NCBI GenBank assembly: GCA_917880885.1
Contig: OU862912.1
Location: 50,827,117-50,891,116, forward strand
Direction: 5' to 3'
From: Limnephilus marmoratus
Taxonomy: Eukaryota; Arthropoda; Insecta; Trichoptera; Limnephilidae
DNA: 64,000 bases
Shown: piece by piece, positions 21,593 to 29,051 of the stretch
Position numbering within the stretch: position 1 is the stretch's first letter
How the letters are laid out: the number at the start of each line of letters is the position of its first letter
Made by a program: the position numbers and the translations under genes
Notes under the pieces: generated by a model
The model's input: the letters and a program-made list of their open reading frames with translations, nothing else
The model's database searches: none
Told to the model about the DNA's origin: nothing

Positions 21593-22191
21593 TTTTAAAC
21601 AAATTGCAATTAATAACGGTTATAATTCAAAATTAATAGACAATATGTTAAACAAAAAATATAAGAAAAAGTTTTTTAGATCTTTTGTTTATCCACAAGT
21701 TTTTGAAAATGATAATAATTGGAGAAAATTTTTATTTTTAAATAATAACATTTCAAATTTAATAATTAAAAACATGCCAAATAATGTACAACCAGCTTTT
21801 TATACAAATAACAAATTAAAAAATTATATATTAAATAATAAGGATAAATGTGATTTTTTAAACAAATCTGGGGTTTATAAATTAATTTGTAATGATTGTA
21901 ACTTTTTTTTATATTGGAAAAACTTCTAGAAATTTTAACATTCGAGTTAAGGAACATATAAGATGTTTAAATAATAATAATTATTCTGAATTTGCCAACC
22001 ATATTTTGGAAACAAGTCATTCTTTTGATATTAATACAGGTCTTAAAATTTTACATACTAACACTACGGGCATACAATTGGATAATTTAGAAATTTTAGA
22101 AATTAGAAAAAGCATTAATAGTAAATTAAATATTATAAATAACCAAACATTTTTTAAAAATAGCCATCTTTTAAATTTATTTTCTTATTAA
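21591..22191 (+). pseudogene. PLE linker and GIY-YIG endonuclease
   Basis: The first frame (to 21929) ends with SGVYKLICNDCN, the 'GVYK' form of the GIY motif. The second frame (21892-22191) continues with FYIGKTSRNFNIRVKEH, holding the YIG motif, the conserved Arg and the Glu/His region. A single-base slip in a run of eight T at about 21903-21910 separates them. In PLEs this nuclease nicks target DNA for integration. The final stop at about 22189 gives a natural C-terminus. Confidence 0.85.
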
Positions 22192-22425
22192 TAGTTACAA
22201 TTAATTATAATTATTTTTTGATTTAGACTAATTATTTTAATTAATTATTCTTAAAAAAAAAATTATTATCTAAATGCAATTTTTTCCTTAAATAATTTTT
22301 ATATTTAATTTTGTATAACTATTTTTATGATTAGTAAGTAATTAATCACCTCTACTTTTTAATATTTTGTCTATGTTATAATTTATTCTAATTTGTCTAT
22401 ACTTGTTTGTCATTTATTATAGTAA

Positions 22426-22470
22426 CATATCCTGATGAAGACAACATTGTTGTCGAAACATGTTGATTTG
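22426..22470 (+). ncRNA. Hammerhead-ribozyme-like motif at the PLE 3' end
   Basis: CTGATGA (22432-22438), A, perfect stem II GACAAC-ATT-GTTGTC, GAAA (22455-22458), palindromic ACATGT, a T as possible cleavage-site base, then GATTTG. GATTTG can pair with CATATC just upstream of the core, with one mismatch, as stem I. This is the best-formed of the set. Confidence 0.6.
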
Positions 22471-22599
22471 TTTTAAAAATAGTGGTTTAAACAAAGTGAT
22501 TTTTTATTCATTATATGAAAAATGATACCACAAAGTTATTTTGCAAAGTTCGAAGAAGTAAACAATACAACTTTGTATAAACCACTTATATTATAATGC

Positions 22600-22645
22600 G
22601 TAAATCCTACCGGTTTCGGAACAAACGTTCCTTCTTCAGGGAAAG
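22600..22645 (-). ncRNA. Hammerhead-ribozyme-like motif, CTGAAGA variant
   Basis: On the minus strand: CTGAAGA (the seventh core position is variable in hammerheads), A, stem II GGAAC-GTTT-GTTCC, GAAA, palindromic ACCGGT, then GGATTT. Its downstream tail AAGTGGTTTATACAAAGT resembles that of the PLE ending at 22490, so it marks a second PLE end pointing the other way. Confidence 0.5.
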
Positions 22646-22964
22646 CTTATACCAATTTGACAGTTTCGAACAATGTTTTATTATGGTAGGGGTGGAGCCG
22701 TTGCTAGTTATTAATATAGATTGGGTGGGTAGGTATTAATGTAGAGTGGGTGGGTAGGGGAACAAATCCATGATTGGGCTATAAGATAATATTTTTTGTT
22801 TGTTGATAATAAGATTCATTATTTTTAAGGGATTTTTTAATTTCCAAGGCTTCTAAGTTATCCAAACGTTTAAAAACGTTGCTGCAGACCGTTATTTGAC
22901 TGATGACAAATTAAATAACATGACTCATGACTAATCAACTACAATCGATGTGTAAGCCGCTTAA

Positions 22965-23125
22965 CAGTCCCAACTGCCAGTGGGGCTATGGCATATAATT
23001 GATGCGACTTGACTTGCTACGAAGTGAGTGGAGAAGGGAAGATGAAGAGGAAGAAGGTTGGGAAAAACATCACTAGAGCCATTCCAAGTAACGTGTCGAT
23101 TCTGAACCGTGATCATACCCGAAAC
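22965..23125 (-). repeat. SINE family 2, partial degenerate copy
   Basis: CAGTCCCAACTGCCAGTGGG, GCTATGGCATA and AAGAAGGTTGGGAA, then AGCCATTCCAAGTAACGTG, follow the order seen in the 23765-24115 copy. The tRNA-like head is not recognisable. Confidence 0.5.
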
Positions 23126-23180
23126 ACTGATAATGCGATGATTTTAACTTCATACTTACAAATGTATTCTTTTTTTGCAG

Positions 23181-23564
23181 GCGATAGCATACGAACTAGA
23201 GCTGGCCAGATTCGCAGAGGCGCAGCGTGCTGAAGCCAAAAGCAGAAGATGCCAGGAGGTGCTCGTGGAGGCTCCACCGAACCCTTCTCTACCCGGTCTT
23301 GCTCCACTGTGTCTGACTCCACTGCCCCCTCCGGTCCAGCAGCCCCGCCCTCGCCCGCAACAACCTTCGCATCACCCTCTGCCAGGTCTTGCTCCACTGA
23401 GTATGGCTCCAGTACCCCCACCGGTCCAGCAGCCCCGCCCCCGCCCACAACAGCCTCCGCAACACCCTCCGCCCTCCGCAGTTCACAAGAAAAAGAAAAC
23501 CAAATCCACCCCTAAGAATCCCAATAGCCCCAAGGGGTTTAGAAGAGCTTACTCCATAGCCTGA
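23181..23564 (+). CDS. Candidate terminal exon of a proline-rich protein, unknown
   Basis: A strong 3' splice site (TTCTTTTTTTGCAG, ending at 23180) is followed by an open frame to a TGA at 23562-23564. The first residues (AIAYELELARFAEAQRAEAK) look like a charged helix. The middle holds two 30-residue repeats of the type LPGLAPL...P-PPPVQQPRPRPQQP (90-bp period at 23295 and 23385). The C-terminus is basic (KKKKTKSTPKNP). The stretch is much richer in GC than its surroundings. No domain is recognised. It may be a host gene exon, a gene fragment carried by an element, or a GC-rich minisatellite with chance frames, since other frames are also open here. Confidence 0.4.
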   Translation, partial: AIAYELELARFAEAQRAEAKSRRCQEVLVEAPPNPSLPGLAPLCLTPLPPPVQQPRPRPQQPSHHPLPGLAPLSMAPVPPPVQQPRPRPQQPPQHPPPSAVHKKKKTKSTPKNPNSPKGFRRAYSIA

Positions 23565-23764
23565 ATTCCGTCATGAACTAATGAATTTTATATGGACACT
23601 TTATACAGAGCGTGAGAGAAAACATATATTATTGTACGTGTTAATATTTGTATCATTGTCGCTGAAAAAACCAATATTCTTACATGTACTGTGGTATCTA
23701 CCAATTGGAAAAAATTCTTGAGAGCCTTTGACTCCTATGCCCCTTTTTATGTGAATTTTGCACT

Positions 23765-24115
23765 GTACCAACTGCTCCCGTCTGGATCCAGTGAGACTAT
23801 GGCATCCCCAATCGGGGTATGTTGTGAGGTTGAAGGTAGTGGAGAGGGGAAGGAGTTGGGAATGAGGAGAGTAAGGAAGTACCTGGTTTTTCAGATATGG
23901 TCACCAAACACGGCTAAAGCCGTTTCAAGCAACGTTTCAAATCTGAATGGTGGTCTTAGACCAGGATCGTATTGAGAGTATCTTCCACTGTACAATTATT
24001 AAACAGTGAAATAACACAAATCAATCAAATAATATTTATTTGAACCCGAAACCTTCGGATTGCTAATCGACAACCTTACCCCTCGACCACGGAGACCGTC
24101 AGGCCAATGAAGTGA
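23765..24115 (-). repeat. SINE family 2, near full-length copy
   Basis: On the minus strand a tRNA-like head (box A-like TGGTCGAGGGGTAAGG, box B-like GGTTTCGGGTTCAA) is followed by TTTGTGTTATTTCACTG. The body then runs through ACCACCATTCAGATTTGAAA, CATATCTGAAAAACCAGG and ATTGGGGATGCCATAGTCTC to GACGGGAGCAGTTGG. Other copies are at 14783, 22965, 38225 (minus) and 13430, 51030 (plus). Confidence 0.7.
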
Positions 24116-24119
24116 TTAT

Positions 24120-24490
24120 GTGTTTATTGATTAAATTTTCCATCTTTCGTCAATTTTCTGTAAAGTAAAAAACAAAATTTGCCATTAACGCATTTATATT
24201 TGTTTATCCTGTGGAGATTATTGTATTTTTGATAATTAAATAAAATTATTTTTGATTTTGTTAAAATTATGTGGATAATTTAACAACATAATTGGTTGTA
24301 ATATAATATATAAAAGAAACAGGTATTTTATATAAATATTTATTATTATAAAGGGTTGCGCTATAAGTTTTTGTTCTTTTTATGTAACTCAATAAATAGA
24401 GCTGTATGAAAGTGAGTGTTTTAAAAGTAGATAAACAGAAATTTATTTTTTTCAATGTTTTGTTTATCGTATTTCTAATTCTAGTTAATT
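24120..24490. other. AT-rich DNA, probably a PLE 3' UTR
   Basis: Nothing coding is seen. Because it leads directly into the hammerhead-like motif at 24502, it is probably the 3' untranslated part of a PLE copy. Confidence 0.4.
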
Positions 24491-24494
24491 TTTA

Positions 24495-24560
24495 TTTTAC
24501 CCTGATGAAGAAACCATTGGTTTCGAAACATACTTATAATTTTGATTTGTATAAGCCTTA
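24495..24560 (+). ncRNA. Hammerhead-ribozyme-like motif
   Basis: CTGATGA (24502-24508), A, perfect stem II GAAACC-ATT-GGTTTC, GAAA (24525-24528), then CATACTT, where the stem III palindrome seen in other copies is lost. The stem II sequence differs from the other copies on both strands of the stem. Confidence 0.5.
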
Positions 24561-24846
24561 TTAAAATGTGAAAATTTTATTCTATTAATAATTGACCGTG
24601 CATGTGAAAACATCACTAATTTAAAAATTGCCAATAAAAAGTTAAATTGCTTATCCAGCGAAAGATGGTAGTTTATCTGTTGTATATACTTGTTTTATCA
24701 ATAATTTCTGAACGAATTTCGGAATTTTTCAACGTATTTTATATGTCCTACATTTTTCTTATTTTTAAGATGTCATAAAAACAAATACCACTACAGAAAC
24801 AAGATAAAATTAACTTTTTTTTTGCTGTGTTAGAAGAAATAAAATT

Positions 24847-24887
<41 letters not shown>

Positions 24888-24930
24888 TTCATATATTTTT
24901 TATTAGTAACAGATATTTGGTTTTTTTTTT

Positions 24931-24968
24931 GGCTACCACACTAGGCTAAGCCCGTGTTGTGGTAGTCG
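24931..24968 (-). promoter_or_regulatory. Conserved LINE 3' UTR hairpin
   Basis: Minus strand CGACTACCACAACACGGGC pairs with TAGCCTAGTGTGGTAGCC. Equivalent hairpins are at 1220-1259 and 48157-48198. In several LINEs a 3' hairpin is the site the reverse transcriptase recognises; that role is inferred here. Confidence 0.6.
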
Positions 24969-25277
24969 TACATTTAATATTTTAACATTTCAAAAATATT
25001 AAGAAATACTTAAAACTAAAGAGAAAAAAAAAGACCATATTTTAAAGAAAAGTAAAAATGAAAATTCAAATTCAAATTTTGAAATACAAAAATTAATAAT
25101 AAAAATTAAATGTTAAGAACTCAAGTGTTCTGTATAAATTAAAACATATAATTATATAAATCAAAATTAAAAACATATATAAATTTAGTGAAAAACTAAG
25201 AGAAAAAAATAACAACATTTTAAAGTAAAATAGAAATACAAATGGAAATTAAAATTTTGAAATGCAAAAATTAATAA

Positions 25278-25886
25278 TTAAAATGTAGTGTTAGAACTCA
25301 TGAATTCTTTAAAGTGCGTTCGTCCCCTTTCAAAAATCCAATGTTGTACACGTGTTATAAAAAGAGAATTAGAATTACTTGACTTTATGTCAGTACTCAG
25401 AGCATTATATATTTTAGGAGCGATGAACCAGAATTGTCGTTGAGCGAATGAGGTGTTAGTTTTTGGGACCACGCAACCCAGGTTTGATGAAAAGCGGGTG
25501 TGTGCTTGATGTTGTGGAGCAATTAGTAGATTATTTTTTCGTATATAACAAATGCTTGTTTTAGTAAATAGCTGTCGAATATCTAAGACCCTGATTTTTG
25601 CAAAGAGTTCATTTGACGGATGGGTAGGTTGACATTTAAATATAATTCTCAGAATTAGTTTTTGAACTAAAATAATTGGTCTAATAATGGATTCAGCACA
25701 ACCACCCCATCCCACTATACCGTATATTGCTATGGATTGGAAAAGGGCAAAGTATACGCTTCTTAGAGTCTGTAAATCTAAGATAGACCTAAGGGAGTAG
25801 AATATATGGCAGAGTTTACGAAGTTTTTTTACTGTGTCACCGATGTGAGCTTCCCAACGTAGTTGGTTGTCTATGATTATTCCCAA
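25278..25886 (-). CDS. LINE reverse transcriptase C-terminal region
   Basis: 202 codons, with the frame continuing upstream to about 26040 without an initiating Met. Blocks such as RWEAHIGDTVKKLRKLCHI, YFALFQSIAIYGIVGWGG and VLDIRQL are shared with the protein at 45084-46058. This is the thumb/C-terminal region downstream of the YADD core, and the catalytic core itself is missing by truncation. Inactive on its own. Confidence 0.8.
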   Translation of the reverse strand: MGIIIDNQLRWEAHIGDTVKKLRKLCHIFYSLRSILDLQTLRSVYFALFQSIAIYGIVGWGGCAESIIRPIILVQKLILRIIFKCQPTHPSNELFAKIRVLDIRQLFTKTSICYIRKNNLLIAPQHQAHTRFSSNLGCVVPKTNTSFAQRQFWFIAPKIYNALSTDIKSSNSNSLFITRVQHWIFERGRTHFKEFMSSNTTF

Positions 25887-26110
25887 ATATTTAACTATTT
25901 TTGATGATTTGAGGGTCGAACACGTACAATTAATATTAGATGTGGTTTCCGGATTGTCTAAATTGAGTGGACACGAGTGGATGATTGGTTTAGGGCAGTT
26001 GTTGGGTATATCGTATTTGCGTATGGAAAATGTTTTTTAGATTAACTTTTAGATTTTTGTGTTTTAAATATGCTTTAGCTTTAAAAAATTGACATATTTT
26101 AAGGTTCAAA

Positions 26111-26454
26111 CACGAAATTTTTTTGAAAAAAGCTTACCATGAACATTTTTATTCAAAATGTACAGAAACTTAAAAAATACAAAATAAAAAACACAGTTCT
26201 TTTATTTAATGAATTTGGAGGAAAACTATCTCTTCCCTTTTTGTTGTTCATAAAATAAAAATTAAAAAAGAATGAAGTTTCCTTTTATTTCCCAAAAATT
26301 TACAATAAATAAACCGACATTCATTGCTCGCACATCTTAAGACGTTTATTTTTTTGATACGTTTACCAACACATGTATTAGACATTTATGTTATAAAAAA
26401 ACATCACTTTCAAGAAAATCTTATGAAATATACCTACCCACCCCTCACATAGAT
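26111..26454. other. Unassigned AT-rich DNA
   Basis: No gene or repeat recognised. Confidence 0.35.
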
Positions 26455-26570
26455 TTGCTTCCGAGAACTTACTCTCCTTCATTTAAATGGAAATGAAGGA
26501 GAAAAAGATGATATAGGCCCCAAGGGAAATTGTTTTCCTCAGGGCCTCCTGTGTGGCGGTCCGTGAGTTT
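26455..26570 (+). repeat. Repeat A / LINE family A tail
   Basis: AAAAAGATGATATAGGCCCC, AGGGAAATTGTTTTCCTCAG and GGCCTCCTGTGTGG give the terminal block shared with 4960-5030 and 61180-61245. Confidence 0.55.
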
Positions 26571-27152
26571 TCAGTGAGCTGGAGTGCTAAGATTGAAAAT
26601 ACGACGTTATTGACTTTGTTGCAGCAGAAAATGATTTTTTTTTTCAAATTTCAACGTTTTGTCTGAAGATCTTCAGGATTCTTTCAGTTAAGTGATGGGC
26701 CGCATCTGCATACTGAAAGATCTTCATACAAAAATTCATTTTCAGCTACAACAACGTCAGTAATGTCGTTTTTTTCAATCATACAATTATTGCATGATAA
26801 CTTGACTAAAACTGACAAAAATACAAAAATAAGTTGAAAACATGTCAAATTATACGAATATAATAGAAAATTGATCATTTTACGAAAAAAACACGAGATT
26901 TATGTAGAGATTTCTAGACCCAATATAACTTTAACACAGCATACTGCAAAACCCATGCAAAACCATAAATATACCAAACCACCCACTGCAAAACGCTCAG
27001 CGCGGCAAATATAATCACAATCAGTGCATGCGCGATTCAGTGTTGCACTATGTGTAAAATAGAGTTGGAATATTTGTTATTAGTAATAGCACTATAGATA
27101 GATAGATATAGCACTATACAATAGAAAGCACTATTTTTAGGGAGAATTGCCC
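26571..27152. other. Unassigned DNA left of the BEL element
   Basis: No gene is supported. Short duplications of TGAAGATCTTCA-type sequence near 26660-26730 and a small GATA run at 27095-27110 are the only structure seen. Confidence 0.35.
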
Positions 27153-27569
27153 ATTTAAAAATTGGTAATCAGCCGAAGGACGTCAAGTAAAAACATCTGG
27201 ATTCAAGGAGGAATTCCTTTGGTTTTATTCACATGCACATTGTTACAATTTGTCCCGACCCGACAAAACACTAAATTTGGTCACTTTGACCACTTGCTAG
27301 ACAATGCTAGCTGTTTACAGGAGATCCGCGAATTAAGAGAGCTTTAAACTAGAAACGCAGACTATTTATAATAATATTTTCCAATACTATCAACGTAAAC
27401 AAAACAAGCTTGTGTCAGTTATTATACGATATAAAAGAAATCTACTTTACCGTCTGACATTCCATTTTAGTTTCGTCTCACGTCGCTAATCTGTAAAATG
27501 CAATATCAACTAACAATAAGCTACAAAAAATACGCCACTAGATGGCAGTAGCCTTCACTCTTTTTAACA
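27153..27569 (-). repeat. BEL 3' LTR
   Basis: 417 bp, nearly identical to 36050-36466. The right-hand plus-strand edge ends TTTTTAACA. The left edge reads ATTTAAAAATT where the other copy has TGTTAAAAATT. Just inside (27570-27600), the minus strand reads CCCCGCCGGGCAGTA before the LTR, the place where a priming tract for plus-strand synthesis is expected. Confidence 0.9.
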
Positions 27570-28010
27570 TACTGCCCGGCGGGGAATGAAAAAAAAACAA
27601 TAAGTTTTTTTGAAATTAAAAATCAAACTACAAATTCCTAAATCTACACACAATATACTAAAAATTTACAAGATGTGTAACTATCTAAATTTAAAGGGTC
27701 CGGGAACCTAACCAACAATTAAAATAACCTAAAAAATTTATAAATTTCTAAAAAATCATGCAAAAAATTAAATAATAAAATAATAAAATCACAACATTAA
27801 TAATAATTTTGTAAAATTGACAAATCAATAATGTCTCATTGTCTCTATGAAGAATTTTCACTTCAATTATATTTATTTTAACTAACACCAATTCACAAAT
27901 AGCAATACATTGTTAGTTCGCTGTTGACTGATTATCAGTTCATTAACTTTCACTGGCATGGCACTGCCAAAAAACAGAATGAACACTTCACCGGGTAGAC
28001 TACTCGGCCA
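27570..28010 (-). other. BEL 3' untranslated region
   Basis: AT-rich DNA between the last open frame and the 3' LTR, with no coding potential seen. It probably holds cis signals for reverse transcription. Confidence 0.5.
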
Positions 28011-28240
28011 TCTTGTCCAGGGTGGTCATCGTTTTAGATAGGTACATCAGCATGTACTTCTGTATGTCATCATTTGGGTAGATCATCATAAATTAAGGGG
28101 CGGCCGTGCCCTGGTAAGCAGATAGTACCATTAGATCTGCAGCGAGGATGATCATCTCGCGGTTGTTGACTTGAAGCCCCAGTGGCTTCAGGCTGGATAC
28201 AGTGGTGTCAACAACACCAATACCGATGCTCCATAATTAT
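28011..28240 (-). pseudogene. Unrecognised open stretch between pol and 3' LTR
   Basis: About 75 codons on the minus strand in one frame with a single internal TAA. It begins near SIGIGVVDTTVSSLKPLGLQ and continues with a hydrophobic REMIILAADLMVLSAYQGT segment. After the stop it reads DDIQKYMLMYLSK and ends at a TAG. Codon use is more GC-rich than in the rest of the element. It occupies the position where some retroelements carry an extra gene, but it does not look like an envelope and I do not recognise it. It could be a captured fragment of a host or viral gene, or a relic of the native C-terminal region. Confidence 0.4.
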
Positions 28241-28279
28241 TGATGTGGTTTGGTTGCATCGGTTCAGCCCTAATTACAG

Positions 28280-28822
28280 TTAGGCTGTGACCTTGGGAAG
28301 GTCAGTGGTTTGCCGGGTCGGGAAATTTGGATCCAAGTTTGATTCTATTGGCATCAAACATATTTTTGTGATGGGTCTCACAAAAGTGCCTTGTGCTGTT
28401 TTGAGGGTAACTACCCTCACTACTCCATCCGGGCCTGGATGAGTAGTTAATATGCGCGCCATCTTCCATAATGCAGGAGGCAGATTGTCTTCCATCAGGA
28501 TTACCAGATCGTCCTTCTTTATGGCCTTTTGGTTGTTGGCCTGCCATTTGGTCCGTTTTTGCAGCTCAGCAAGGTAATCTCGTTTCCATCTGAACCAGAA
28601 ATTTTGAATTAGAGCGTTTAATTTTTGATATTTGCTTAGTCTGTTCTCCGGGAGCTCGCGGACATCCAACTCGGGAATAACCGAAGCATCCCTGCCCATG
28701 AGGAAATGGTTGGGGGTTAGAGGGAGAAGGTCGTCTACGTCATCAGACAGGGAAGTTAAGGGACGGGAGTTCAAACAAGCCTCTATCTGACAAAGCAAAG
28801 TATATAATAATTCAAACTGCAA
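28280..28822 (-). CDS. BEL integrase C-terminal region (DUF5641-like)
   Basis: 180 codons. LCQIEACLNSRPL, PNHFLMGRD, NFWFRWKRDYLAELQKRTKW and a later GPDGVVRVV stretch follow the pattern of the BEL integrase core end and the DUF5641 domain that closes Pao-type polyproteins. It is separated from the rest of pol by frameshifts in 28823-29051. It would normally be part of integrase, which inserts the cDNA copy into the genome. The apparent start Met is not a real initiation site. Confidence 0.85.
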   Translation of the reverse strand: MQFELLYTLLCQIEACLNSRPLTSLSDDVDDLLPLTPNHFLMGRDASVIPELDVRELPENRLSKYQKLNALIQNFWFRWKRDYLAELQKRTKWQANNQKAIKKDDLVILMEDNLPPALWKMARILTTHPGPDGVVRVVTLKTAQGTFVRPITKICLMPIESNLDPNFPTRQTTDLPKVTA

Positions 28823-29051
28823 TGGGAGTAATTCGATATAAATGAAACTTGGTGGACTTGACGGCGGCTTCCCACAGCCCCCCGTGGTTCGGCGCCCTAG
28901 GCGGTATAAAACTCCAAGATATTCCCTTATCAGCTAAAAACCTATGGATTTTGTCATTGTTCAGTCTTAGACTGGCATACAGTTCTTTGAGCTTATTGGA
29001 AGCTCCTCTGAAATGGTTGCATTGTCAGAAAATATTTTTTCCGGTTGACCC
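28823..29051 (-). pseudogene. BEL integrase core, broken by frameshifts
   Basis: The catalytic-core sequence can be followed across two further frames: an EKIFSDNAT piece (second catalytic Asp region), then a SWSFIPPRAPNHGG piece (third catalytic region), before the frame of 28280-28822. At least three single-base changes are needed between 29060 and 28820, so no functional integrase is encoded. Confidence 0.8.

Larger units (their letters stand above)
20100..22490 (+). mobile_element. Penelope-like element (PLE) with GIY-YIG endonuclease, 5'-truncated
   Basis: In order: a PLE-type reverse transcriptase (20100-20947), an unrelated insertion (about 20945-21590), the linker and GIY-YIG endonuclease (21591-22191), an AT-rich 3' UTR, a hammerhead-like motif (22432-22458), and a GTGGTTTAAACAAAGTG tail. 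The 5' part of the ORF is missing and there are frameshifts near 20560 and 21905. PLEs copy themselves by reverse transcription and are a retroelement group separate from LTR elements and LINEs. Confidence 0.9.
24850..26110 (-). mobile_element. 5'-truncated Jockey/CR1-like LINE with 36-nt A tail
   Basis: The minus strand carries the C-terminal part of a LINE reverse transcriptase (26110-25278), a 3' UTR with a tandem duplication, a conserved hairpin (24931-24968) and a poly(A) tail seen as 36 T at 24850-24885. The protein closely matches that of the plus-strand LINE at 45045-46429, so they are one family. Confidence 0.85.
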
